This document shows, piece after piece, positions 1 to 7,262 of a DNA stretch of 57,538 nucleotides. This stretch comes from WJMB01 sp964581465. Lineage in GTDB: Bacteria; RBG-13-66-14. The position numbers were made by a program, and so were the translations under genes. The stretch is taken from contig CAZOOP010000022.1 in NCBI GenBank assembly GCA_964581465.1, positions 1-57,538 on the forward strand, read 5' to 3'. The first letter of the stretch is position 1. Every line of letters starts with the position of its first letter. The notes beneath the pieces were generated by a model. It had not been told where the DNA came from. It ran no database searches and worked only from the letters and a program-made list of their open reading frames with translations.

Positions 1-207
1 ATAATAACATGCTATTAGCGATATATTTCTGTTCAGGAACGTGTGATAATCCCTTGGGTGATAATCCCTTTTCAAAATGACGAAGCGGCGTCTCTGGCGC
101 CCGATGATGTGTTTTGTTATAAGAACCACACAGTCTGCCGTAAACGTACTTCAACTCAGACCGTGAAAAACTGCAAGTGAACTGCCAAGTAAACAAAGGA
201 GATCTCA
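1..207. other. Upstream intergenic region with a 15-bp tandem repeat
   Basis: No gene is visible here. Two adjacent 15-bp units (43-57 and 58-72) share their first 13 bases, GTGATAATCCCTT. A 16-base version of the unit (58-73) recurs at 55896-55911, near the other end of the window. The stretch is visibly more AT-rich than the coding DNA. Its end carries an AAAGGAG ribosome binding site just before the first gene. Confidence 0.6.
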
Positions 208-963
208 ATGGGCTTCTATATCGGCGGTGGCGCTTGTTTGCTCATCGCGATCATCGGTTTCTTCGTCCTCGGAGCGGCCAAGCGCAAGCGCGAGGACATC
301 ATGGGCACTGAAACATACAGCTCCAAGGAGATCCAGGAGGTCTACAAAACCACCAAAGAGGAGATGCTGGACGGCGAGTTCAGCTTCCCCTGCGAACTCA
401 AGGGCTCCATCGAGGCCGATTCGCCGGTAACCGCGCCGATGTCTGGCAAGCGCGGGGTTTGGTACCGCTCCACCGTCGAGCGTCAGCGACAGGAGACCCA
501 CTGGACCACGGATAAAAAAGGCCGGCGCCGCAAGACCACCCGCCAGGTTTGGGAAACCGTCTCCGACGAAAAAGACCGCTGCGATTTCCACGTCGTCGAC
601 GAGAGCGGCCGCACCCTGGTGCGCTCGTCAGGCGCCGAGATCATCGGCGCCCACATCGTCTTCGATCGCTATGAGAAGGAACCAGGTTACGGTGATAATC
701 GGGTGCTGGGCCACCGGCGTCAGGAGTGGCTGGTGCCGGTTGGTGTTCCCGTCTACGCTCTGGGTCATGTTACCGACCGCGGCGGCGAGCTGGCCATGCA
801 GGACGTCGGCGGCGACGACCGCTACATCATCAGCCTGAAGAGCGAGCGCGAACTGGTCGAGGGCCTGGGCGGCCGGGTCAAGCTCTGGCGCGTGCTGGTG
901 CCCGTGCTGGGGGTCATCGGTGTGGGGCTGATCGTCCTGGGACTCTTCAACCCCTGGGCGTAG
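208..963 (+). CDS. GIDE-domain (MULAN/E3-ligase-like) membrane protein
   Basis: A 251-residue protein with one hydrophobic segment at residues 3-24 and another at about 227-248, so both ends sit in the membrane and the middle forms one soluble domain. That middle resembles the GIDE domain first described in the mitochondrial E3 ligase MULAN: a VTAPMSGKRGVWYRS stretch near residues 74-88, a W-x-T-x-S core, a G-x-P-V-Y-A-L-G-H-V strand, and a YIISLKSERE segment close to the second helix. The RING domain of the eukaryotic protein is absent, as is usual in bacterial members, so ligase activity should not be inferred. The start is supported by AAAGGAG about 6 bases upstream. The function in bacteria is unknown. 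It is a single gene, convergent with the dehydrogenase that follows. Confidence 0.8.
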   Translation: MGFYIGGGACLLIAIIGFFVLGAAKRKREDIMGTETYSSKEIQEVYKTTKEEMLDGEFSFPCELKGSIEADSPVTAPMSGKRGVWYRSTVERQRQETHWTTDKKGRRRKTTRQVWETVSDEKDRCDFHVVDESGRTLVRSSGAEIIGAHIVFDRYEKEPGYGDNRVLGHRRQEWLVPVGVPVYALGHVTDRGGELAMQDVGGDDRYIISLKSERELVEGLGGRVKLWRVLVPVLGVIGVGLIVLGLFNPWA

Positions 964-1012
964 AACCTGAAATGCGGGGCGGGTATTTCCATCCCCCGCC
1001 GCAAGAAAAAGT

Positions 1013-1036
1013 GGGCCGGGTCCGCAGACCCGGCCC
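1013..1036 (-). terminator. Rho-independent terminator of the hydroxyacid dehydrogenase gene
   Basis: A perfect 10-bp stem, GGGCCGGGTC (1013-1022) with GACCCGGCCC (1027-1036) and a 4-base loop. On the minus strand it is followed by ACTTTTTCTT, which gives the U-tract. It lies about 30 bases past the minus-strand stop at 1067. It may also slow readthrough from the plus-strand gene ending at 963. Confidence 0.85.
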
Positions 1037-1066
1037 GTTGTATATCACCGCAAGGCGCACCCGGAC

Positions 1067-2095
1067 TCAGTAACCACGCTCGGTGTCGACCAGGTTGACC
1101 AGCTCTCGTCCCGAGAGGTACCGTCGCAGATTGTCGTTGAACAGCCCGCTGATTTTGACGTACATCCGCCGGGTCAAGCTGGCCGTGTGCGGGGTCAGAA
1201 TCAACCCGGGCGCCGACCACAGCGGCGACTCCCCGGGCGGCGGCTCATCCCGCGTCACGTCCAGCGCCGCGCCCCCCAACCGGCCCGAATTCAACGCCGC
1301 CGCCAGGGCCTGCTCGTCCAGTGTCCCACCGCGACCGACGTTGACCAGCAGCGCGCCCTTCTTGATCGCGCCCAGCTTCTCGGCATCCAGCCAGTTCTCC
1401 GTCTCCGGAGTCAGCGGCAGGCAGTTGAAGATCACATCCACCCCGGACAGCAGCTCCCGCCAGTCACCGGGACCGAAGACCCTGGTCGCCTCGCGGACCA
1501 GGCGCGGCACCTTGACCATCGCCCAGACCTCTACGCCGAAGCCGGCCAATCTCCGGCCGATCTCCACCCCGATGCTGCCGAAGCCCAGAATCGCCGCCCG
1601 GCTGCCGCAGAGCTCGAGCTGCTCGAGACCGATTCCCCCACGGTCATAGCGCTTCTCGCGTTGTCGCTCCAGGCACAGCGGTAACTTGCGCGCCAGGGCC
1701 AGGGTCAACGCCAGGGCCTGCTCGGCCACCGCCACCGAGTGCACCCCGTGGGCGTTGGTTAGCACGATCCCCCGCCGCGCGATCTCGCCCAGCGGCACGT
1801 GCTCCATCCCCGCTCCGGCGAGCTGGATCCACATCAGGTTCCCCGCCGCCTCGAGCTTGGACTCGTCGATGGACCAACCGAAGAAGACATCGGCCCGGGG
1901 AAGCTCTTCGTAAAAGTGTTCGCGCCCCCGGCTGGCCACCACCTCGATGTCGGGCAGACCGTCGCCGTCCAGATCGCTGCCCCCGGTGCGGGCCAGGGAC
2001 TCGCGGATGTCGGCGGCCACCTCGCGCTGGGTCTCGTAATCAGCGCTGACGAAGACCAGGATGCGTTGAGGCGTTTTGCCGAAGTCCGTTCTCAT
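1067..2095 (-). CDS. D-2-hydroxyacid dehydrogenase (NAD-dependent)
   Basis: A 342-residue member of the D-isomer-specific 2-hydroxyacid dehydrogenase family, which reduces 2-keto acids to D-2-hydroxy acids with NAD(P)H, or the reverse. The Rossmann motif GFGSIG is at residues 171-176. The catalytic trio is present: Arg255 in VNVGRGG, Glu284 in TRDEPP and His303 in LTPHTAS. The substrate cannot be told from sequence. The open frame extends upstream to 2299, but that part is the translated repeat element at 2136-2318. I therefore start at the ATG at 2095, which has AAGGAG 7 bases upstream. The N-terminal DLDGDGLPDIE stretch (about residues 41-51) is an unusual insertion in the substrate domain. 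A clear terminator follows. The gene stands alone. Confidence 0.9.
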   Translation of the reverse strand: MRTDFGKTPQRILVFVSADYETQREVAADIRESLARTGGSDLDGDGLPDIEVVASRGREHFYEELPRADVFFGWSIDESKLEAAGNLMWIQLAGAGMEHVPLGEIARRGIVLTNAHGVHSVAVAEQALALTLALARKLPLCLERQREKRYDRGGIGLEQLELCGSRAAILGFGSIGVEIGRRLAGFGVEVWAMVKVPRLVREATRVFGPGDWRELLSGVDVIFNCLPLTPETENWLDAEKLGAIKKGALLVNVGRGGTLDEQALAAALNSGRLGGAALDVTRDEPPPGESPLWSAPGLILTPHTASLTRRMYVKISGLFNDNLRRYLSGRELVNLVDTERGY

Positions 2096-2135
2096 CCTCC
2101 ACTCCTTACGCTTGCCGTTACAGAATTGACCGCCG

Positions 2136-2318
2136 GGACCTTCGCCAAACCCGCCGCCGCGCCGCACCCCCTCGAACATCTCACGGGGAGGCTTTGGCAC
2201 GTTTCTTGCGGAGAGCCGGGCTGGGTTCTGGAGAACGGCCCGCCCCGCCCTGCTGCAAGAAACGTGCCAAAGCCGGTGCCGCGCTGTGGCTTCTCTCACA
2301 AGGCCTTGGCGAAGGTCC
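2136..2318. repeat. Nested inverted-repeat element, copy 1
   Basis: Outer arms GGACCTTCGCCAA (2136-2148) and TTGGCGAAGGTCC (2306-2318) pair over 13 bp. Inside them is a perfect 20-bp inverted repeat at 2190-2209 and 2255-2274, with core TTTGGCACGTTTCTTGC. Its 45-base loop folds further (GTTCT/AGAAC and CGGGC/GCCCG). Two more elements of the same plan lie at 6322-6510 and 53117-53296. This copy sits between the dehydrogenase start and the small membrane protein gene, so it could be part of the transcript reading into the dehydrogenase. Confidence 0.9.
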
Positions 2319-2335
2319 AGCTCCCGGCCGCCGCC

Positions 2336-2758
2336 CTACTCACCCTCTTCGTGGTGGTGGTTCTCTCCGTGGAGCGCCGTGGAGTCGTCGAGGGCCGCGC
2401 TGCGCTCGAGGGCCACCGCCAGTTCGCCGGGTTCAACCACCATCACCCCGTGGGGCAGATAGCCGGCGCAGCGCAGGTATAGCCGGGCGGGTAGTTGGTT
2501 CTCGCCCAGATATATTGAAAAGCGCCCGTCGGGGCCGCTCTGAGCGCTATGCTCGAGGGGGTCGTAGTCGTCGGGGACCTCGAGGGGCCAAGCGGTGATT
2601 TCGACGTTGGGCAGCGGGGCGTTGGTCGGGGCGTCGTAGACCGTGCCGGTGATCGCCGGCTCGCCGGGAGTATCGCAGAGCAGCACCAGGCCCACCGCCG
2701 CGAGGAACCCCAGGGCGAAGTAGACGAGCAGACGGTACCAGGGCGTTTTGGCGGGCAT
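2336..2758 (-). CDS. Small membrane-anchored carboxypeptidase-regulatory-like domain protein
   Basis: A 140-residue protein with one N-terminal membrane helix (about residues 8-27), then a single beta-sandwich of the carboxypeptidase-regulatory type: ITGTVYDAPTNAPLPNVEITAWP, GPDGRFSI and a glycine-tyrosine turn (CAGYLPHG). The tail is rich in His and Glu (HGENHHHEEGE). Such domains usually act as extracytoplasmic adhesion or scaffold modules and carry no enzyme activity. Its ATG overlaps the TAA of the upstream restriction gene by one base (TAATG), so the two are probably translationally coupled. A link to restriction-modification is positional only. It may simply be the old downstream neighbour of prfB. 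Confidence 0.7.
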   Translation of the reverse strand: MPAKTPWYRLLVYFALGFLAAVGLVLLCDTPGEPAITGTVYDAPTNAPLPNVEITAWPLEVPDDYDPLEHSAQSGPDGRFSIYLGENQLPARLYLRCAGYLPHGVMVVEPGELAVALERSAALDDSTALHGENHHHEEGE

Positions 2759-3372
2759 TAGTCGGCCTCACCATTGCGCGGCACCGGTTTGCCTTTTCGT
2801 AGCACGATATCTGTTCGCAGGTAGGCGGCGCAGTTCTTGAGTTTTGTAGCGGGTCGGATTACACCGAAGGTATGGGTGCGGCCGCCGGAGGTCGGACCGG
2901 CTCCACTGCCCTCGTATTTCCAGTTTTCGGGACGCAGATATACGACATCCACCCGCCAGACGATAACCGGGTGTTCCTTTTCGATGGAGCAGATAGGGTC
3001 CACCAGATAACGCCAGATGATGTACCAGCCCTCATGATTGTAGTGGGCTTGAATGGACCAGGGGCGGATGCTGGCCTTTGATTCCAGACAATCACCAGGT
3101 AATGGAGGCTTTCGGGCTCCCCGACGAAGCAGGTCCGGGAAACGGGTCTGCGCCAGGTCCGTTTGGCGGTTCTTTTCATAGACGGAGACAGTGTCCAGAG
3201 TCTTTGTTCCCAGGATGCCGACAAAGGCGCTGAAGAGGTTTTTCTGTTCGAGGTAGATATCAATCCATTCGCGAGCCTCGCGTTCGATGTAGCTGACAGC
3301 CCGCCTTATCTGATCGTGTGTAAGCTGCGGTGGTAGAGCCACCGACCTGTCCAGGCAATATGATTGTTCCAT
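2758..3372 (-). CDS. Probable type II restriction endonuclease (PD-(D/E)XK type)
   Basis: A 204-residue protein encoded 7 bases downstream of a DNA methyltransferase, the usual layout of a type II restriction-modification pair. I see a plausible PD-(D/E)XK nuclease core: Pro79-Asp80 in TRFPDLL, then Glu97-Ser-Lys99 in DCLESKAS 16 residues later, followed by a hydrophobic strand (WYIIWRYLVD). The start is the ATG at 3372, preceded by AGGAG. Upstream in-frame codons lie inside the methyltransferase. I do not recognise the exact subfamily or recognition site. An alternative is a non-restriction companion of the methyltransferase. Base composition is lower in GC and codon use less biased than in neighbouring genes, which suggests transfer. 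Confidence 0.65.
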   Translation of the reverse strand: MEQSYCLDRSVALPPQLTHDQIRRAVSYIEREAREWIDIYLEQKNLFSAFVGILGTKTLDTVSVYEKNRQTDLAQTRFPDLLRRGARKPPLPGDCLESKASIRPWSIQAHYNHEGWYIIWRYLVDPICSIEKEHPVIVWRVDVVYLRPENWKYEGSGAGPTSGGRTHTFGVIRPATKLKNCAAYLRTDIVLRKGKPVPRNGEAD

Positions 3373-3379
3373 AAAACTC

Positions 3380-4279
3380 CTAGAGAGCGGCCAGTTGGGG
3401 AATTGCCTGTTCAGCGAGCCGATAGTATTCCGCATTGACCTCAATGCCGACAGCTTGATAACCCAGGTGGATGGCGGCGGCGATGGTCGAACCGGAACCC
3501 ATAAACGGATCCAGAACCACCCCCTTTCCCAAAGGCAGGGAAGCCCTGACCAGCCGGCGCAACAGCGCCTGAGGTTTGAGCGTCGGATGGGGGGCGATCT
3601 CCTTCTCCCGACCTCGGGCTGGGGGGCATATAATCAGGTCCTTGAATGGTGTTGTAGTAGAAATGCGGCGCAGTCCACCGGTTCCCCAACGGCGCAGATT
3701 CTCTGCTACTGTGCCGTTAAAAGGTTTGCGGAAAAGCTCCCAGGGCTCCCAACAGGATCGCGGCATGACCGTCACGTCGGGGAACTCGCGATGGGCGTTC
3801 TTGGGACGGTCTCCACCACGAAGAGTAATAACTTGTCTTATTATCGCCCCTCTTTTTTCGAAACCCTTACTAATAAATGCATTGTCAATAATGTGGGATA
3901 CTAAAGGGTTGGTGGCGATAAAGACGTGGGCGCCCGGTACAAGAACCGGCAGCAGTCGCTCGGCCAGGGTGGAGAAGAATATCTGAAGTCTGCTTAAGTC
4001 CCGCTCTGTCAGTGTGGTAAAGCGCGGTAATGGATTGCGTTGCTGTCCGTCGAAGGTTGGCGGTATGCGCCAGACGCCTCCGTTGCCGTTCTTCATCTTC
4101 TCCAACTGCTCTTCGTCGTACTCCTTGAGCCCGTAAGGAGGATCGGTGACCACGGCGTGGATGGAGGTCCTGTCAGCTGTGAGCAACCATTGTAAGGTGT
4201 CTTTATTCAACAGCCGAAATCCGACCTGCTGCTTTGTTTCCTTGATCCTCGTGGGATTGAAGAGTTCAGGCTCCATCAT
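3380..4279 (-). CDS. DNA adenine-N6 (or cytosine-N4) methyltransferase, type II, beta-class order
   Basis: A 299-residue S-adenosylmethionine-dependent DNA methyltransferase. The catalytic motif IV, DPPYG, is at residues 46-50. The SAM-binding motif I, DPFMGSGST, comes near the end at 257-265, preceded by HPTLKP (motif X-like). This order (IV before I) is that of beta-class enzymes; DPPY favours N6-adenine. The gene should protect host DNA from the nuclease encoded next. Its ATG lies inside prfB: prfB ends at 4266, giving a 14-base overlap, and the ribosome site GAAGGAG is within the prfB coding sequence. Two adjacent ATG codons (4279 and 4276) are possible starts. Expression is probably coupled to prfB. 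Confidence 0.9.
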   Translation of the reverse strand: MMEPELFNPTRIKETKQQVGFRLLNKDTLQWLLTADRTSIHAVVTDPPYGLKEYDEEQLEKMKNGNGGVWRIPPTFDGQQRNPLPRFTTLTERDLSRLQIFFSTLAERLLPVLVPGAHVFIATNPLVSHIIDNAFISKGFEKRGAIIRQVITLRGGDRPKNAHREFPDVTVMPRSCWEPWELFRKPFNGTVAENLRRWGTGGLRRISTTTPFKDLIICPPARGREKEIAPHPTLKPQALLRRLVRASLPLGKGVVLDPFMGSGSTIAAAIHLGYQAVGIEVNAEYYRLAEQAIPQLAAL

Positions 4280-5388
4280 CTAGCTCCTTCTTATGCTCCC
4301 AGCGCAGGTACGCCTCGATGAAGGCGTCCAGGACGCCGTCGAGGACGGCGTCGACGCTGCCCGTCTCGCAGCCGGTGCGGGTGTCCTTGACCAGTTGGTA
4401 GGGGTGGAGGACGTAGTTGCGGATCTGCTGGCCCCAGGCGATGTCGCTCTTGTCGGCCTTGGAGTCGGCCAGCTCGGACTCGCGTTGGCGGCGGTAGTAG
4501 TCGGCCAGTCGGGCGCGCAGGACCTTCATGGCGTAGTCGCGGTTGGCGTGTTGGCTGCGCTCGTTCTGGCAACTGACGACGATGCCGGTGGGCTTGTGGG
4601 TGATGCGCACGGCGGAGTCGGTGGTGTTGACGGACTGGCCGCCGTGGCCCGAGGCGCGGAAGACGTCGACGCGCAGGTCGCCGGGATCGATCTCGAAGTC
4701 GATATCGGTGTCCAGGTCCGGGTAGGCGTAGAAGGCGGCGAAGGAGGTGTGGCGGCGTCCCGAGGCGTCGAAGGGGGAGATGCGCACCAGGCGGTGGACG
4801 CCGATCTCGCCCTTGAGGCGTCCGTAGACCAGCTCGCCTCGGACGGCCAGGGTGACGGACTTGAAGCCGGCCTCTTCGGCCGGGGAGAGCTCGATGAGTT
4901 CGAGCTTCCAGCCCTGGCGCTCGCAGAAGCGGGCGTACATGCGGTAGAGCATCCCGCACCAGTCGGCGGACTCGGTGCCGCCGGCGCCGGGGTGCAGCTC
5001 GACGATGGCGTCTTCGTCGTCGTACTTGCCTGATAACAGAGCCTGGGCGGTGAGGGATTCGGCCTGACGGGCCAGGGTTTCCAGACCGGCGACGACCTGG
5101 GCCAGTTCGCCGGCGTCTTCCTCGTCCAGGGCCATCTCGCCCAGCTCCTCGAAGTCGGCGAGGTCGGACTTCAGTTTTTCCGCGCGCTCCAGTTCATTGC
5201 TGAGGCGTGAGGCCTCGGAGGAGAGCTTGCCGGCGGCGCGGGTGTCGTCCCAGAAGTCCGGGGCGGACATCAGCTTGTTCAGCTCATCGAGGCGTCGGCG
5301 TTTGCGTTGGGGGTCAAAGACACCCCCAGAGGTCGGCGACGGCGTGCTGGGCGCGTTCGAGGTTCTCGGCGAAGCCGGGGTCGCTCAT
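4266..5388 (-). CDS. prfB: Peptide chain release factor 2, with programmed +1 frameshift
   Basis: RF2 releases the finished protein at UGA and UAA codons. The gene is in two frames. The first 24 codons (5388-5317, ending ADLWGCL) stop at TGA (5316-5314). Skipping one base continues in the long frame (5315-4266, beginning DPQRKRRR), giving 373 residues in all. The codon-recognition tripeptide SPF falls at about residues 204-206 and the GGQ motif at 249-251, matching the E. coli positions (205-207 and 250-252). The true start is the ATG at 5388 with AGGAG upstream, not the internal ATG at 5270. The methyltransferase gene overlaps its 3' end. PrmC, which methylates the GGQ glutamine, is encoded at 8793-9710. 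Confidence 0.97.
5313..5326 (-). promoter_or_regulatory. RF2 autoregulatory +1 frameshift site
   Basis: On the minus strand the sequence is GGGGGTGTCTTTGAC. CTT (5319-5317) is the slip codon, TGA (5316-5314) the in-frame stop and GAC the first codon of the new frame. The upstream G-run is the internal Shine-Dalgarno-like element. It is the same arrangement as the known prfB site (AGGGGGTATCTTTGAC in E. coli). Low RF2 lets the ribosome pause at TGA and shift, which restores RF2. Confidence 0.95.
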
Positions 5389-5624
5389 CGGGGCTCCTGG
5401 CGGGTGGGGTGGTTGATTGGTGTCGATGTCCGATTGTAGCACATCGCACCGGCGGCTGTTCCAGGCCGTATCGGCGCGAAGGTTTGTCGGAAAACTGAAG
5501 GGCAGAATGATTATTGACAAGGCGATGATTGTTTTTCAATGATAATCTTGGCACTAGCCCCGCCCGGCAGGGTTGTTGAGTCAGCTCATTCACCAGTTTC
5601 GCACGTTCGCATAAGGAGTCAACG

Positions 5625-6287
5625 ATGAAACGAGCCCTCTTCCTTCTGCTCGCAGTTGCCTTCATCGGCGCCGCGGCCGCCCCGGCGATCGTTACGGTCG
5701 GGTCCAGCTACGGCGATCTGATCTACGAGCAGCCCTATGTCGACCCAGAGTACGCCGTCGGCGATTACGGTTCGATGCTGCTGGCCGATGACGTCAATCC
5801 ACCGGGTGAGTGGACCATCGACGGCATCCGTATCTGGGGTTGCTACCTTTCCTCGCCCCAGGATTTCGAGGTGCGGGTCTACTCCGACAACGGCGGAATG
5901 CCCACCGGCGGCGACGTGCTGCAAACGGTAGCCGTGCCTTCCTCCGATGTCACCGTTACCTATTACGACCTCTTCGAGTACGACGGCGACGAGTACGGCG
6001 TCTACCAGATCGACCTGGAGCTGCCCGATGACCTCATCCTCGCCGGGGGTGAAACCTATTGGCTGGTCGCCGCGCTGAGCGGCTCCGGCATATTCTTGCA
6101 GATGGTCAACCGCTACGCCGACTATAGCTACGGCCTGCCCGCCTGCTGGAGCGCCGACGGTGGCGCGAGCTGGATGCGCTGCGGTCAACAGTTCGACGAC
6201 CAGTACAGCGCCATCATCGAGCTCTACGGCAGCGGATTGTCCACGATCCTGGACGTTTCCTGGGGGTCCATCAAGGCGTTGGAGTAG
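5625..6287 (+). CDS. Exported protein of unknown function
   Basis: A 220-residue protein starting with a clear signal peptide (MKRALFLLLAVAFIGAAAAPA, cleavage near residue 19-21) and followed by a beta-rich, acidic, aromatic domain without any enzyme motif I recognise. Segments such as WTIDGIRIWGCY, FEVRVYSDNGGMPTGG and GGETYWLVAAL resemble the extracellular beta-sandwich domains that describe an offset or choice-of-anchor fold in secreted proteins. AAGGAG lies 8 bases before the ATG. A TTGACA at 5514-5519 with an AATGAT box 18 bases downstream may be its promoter. The gene is followed by copy 2 of the nested inverted-repeat element. Confidence 0.75.
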   Translation: MKRALFLLLAVAFIGAAAAPAIVTVGSSYGDLIYEQPYVDPEYAVGDYGSMLLADDVNPPGEWTIDGIRIWGCYLSSPQDFEVRVYSDNGGMPTGGDVLQTVAVPSSDVTVTYYDLFEYDGDEYGVYQIDLELPDDLILAGGETYWLVAALSGSGIFLQMVNRYADYSYGLPACWSADGGASWMRCGQQFDDQYSAIIELYGSGLSTILDVSWGSIKALE

Positions 6288-6321
6288 CCGGTGCGGGTAG
6301 CCGGGAACGACGCCGTCGTCT

Positions 6322-6510
6322 CCGGGACCTTCGCTGAACCCATCTCGGATGTGCCGCCGATCGCACGGCGTTGGCACGTTTCTTGCGGAGTTCCGCCGGG
6401 CCTCCCGCCGGGCGGTGGCCCCGCCCTGCTGCAAGAAACGTGCCAACGCCTCGTCTTCATGGCGAGGGGTACTTGCGGACGATCCGGGGGCGGTTCAGCG
6501 AAGGTCCCGG
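6322..6510. repeat. Nested inverted-repeat element, copy 2
   Basis: This is the cleanest copy. The outer arms CCGGGACCTTCGCTGAACC (6322-6340) and their exact complement (6492-6510) pair over 19 bp. The inner 20-bp arms are 6367-6386 and 6431-6450, with core GTTGGCACGTTTCTTGC. Compared with copy 1, one inner-arm T has become G and its partner A has become C, so pairing is kept. The inner loop has its own CCGCC/GGCGG stem. It starts about 35 bases after the exported-protein stop. I see no flanking target-site duplication. Confidence 0.92.
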
Positions 6511-7262
6511 ACTATGCTCGGTCCCGCGTTACCTGGTTATGTCTTTGGGTCTATTTGAGTTTGATGCTTTCTTTTTCGAGTGGCTCTCTTGAACAACGAT
6601 CGGGATAATTACTAGCATCAGGTCGGGGAGCTATGGTAACGGCCTTGTTGGTCAAGGCTTGGGTGTAGCGTATCGTGATTGAACCGGTTTGTATTTGTAA
6701 GTGAATGATAAAATGCTTTAGGCATCACACACGGCCATGGACCAGCCGACTCCAACTCGAAACACCACCCCACCTCGAAGAATGCTGCTGATACGAGGCG
6801 TTGCCGAATGATGCCTGGCTCGCCAACTCAACCCTAAGTCGCCTGCTAGTTATATATACATGATAATAAAAAGCTTGGGATCGATGCGCCATCATCGATA
6901 CTCGTTGCGCCAGGCAGTTGATAATGGAGCTGCCTGACGTCTCTACCTGGGAATGTGAAAACCCACGTGCCTGCCACAAGCAGCTCACCCGGTGTGCACA
7001 CCTGATTGCCTGCTGACTGCATGTCTCAGAACGTTTTCCAGTGCCGCCATGGACCGTGACAGTTAAGTGATCCCAGCGCTTTGTGAGACGTATTATGCCC
7101 TCGTTTGCCATGAATGGATCGGAGTCAGTCGGGCACGGCTGTAGTAACGGACTGTCGCCGTGTCCGTTTTGCGTTGGTCTGTTATTATCGGGGTGACGTT
7201 TCCCGGGCTTGTTACTGATAAGGCATTGACCGACCATCAGCGAATACGAGAGTGAGGCCGCC
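6511..7262. other. Gene-free intergenic stretch
   Basis: About 750 bases without a convincing gene. Reading frames here are short or shadows, and the base composition is more AT-rich than coding DNA. A CAGGCAG/CTGCCTG hairpin lies at 6911-6936. The last 80 bases hold the promoter-like element of the peptidase gene. No tRNA or known RNA was recognised. Confidence 0.6.
7180..7188 (+). promoter_or_regulatory. Extended -10 promoter element of the M20 peptidase gene
   Basis: TGTTATTAT gives a TGn extension and a TATTAT hexamer (7183-7188). The surrounding 16 bases (TCTGTTAT, then T, then ATCGGGG) match the clpP promoter region at 24450-24465 at 15 of 16 positions. No good -35 hexamer is present, as is common with extended -10 promoters. 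Confidence 0.5.

Noticed and set aside
6291..6608. 105-residue plus-strand frame and overlapping small frames in the repeat element
   Set aside because: They only translate the nested inverted repeat, giving WHVSC- and MARFL-type peptides common to all three copies, and have no ribosome sites.
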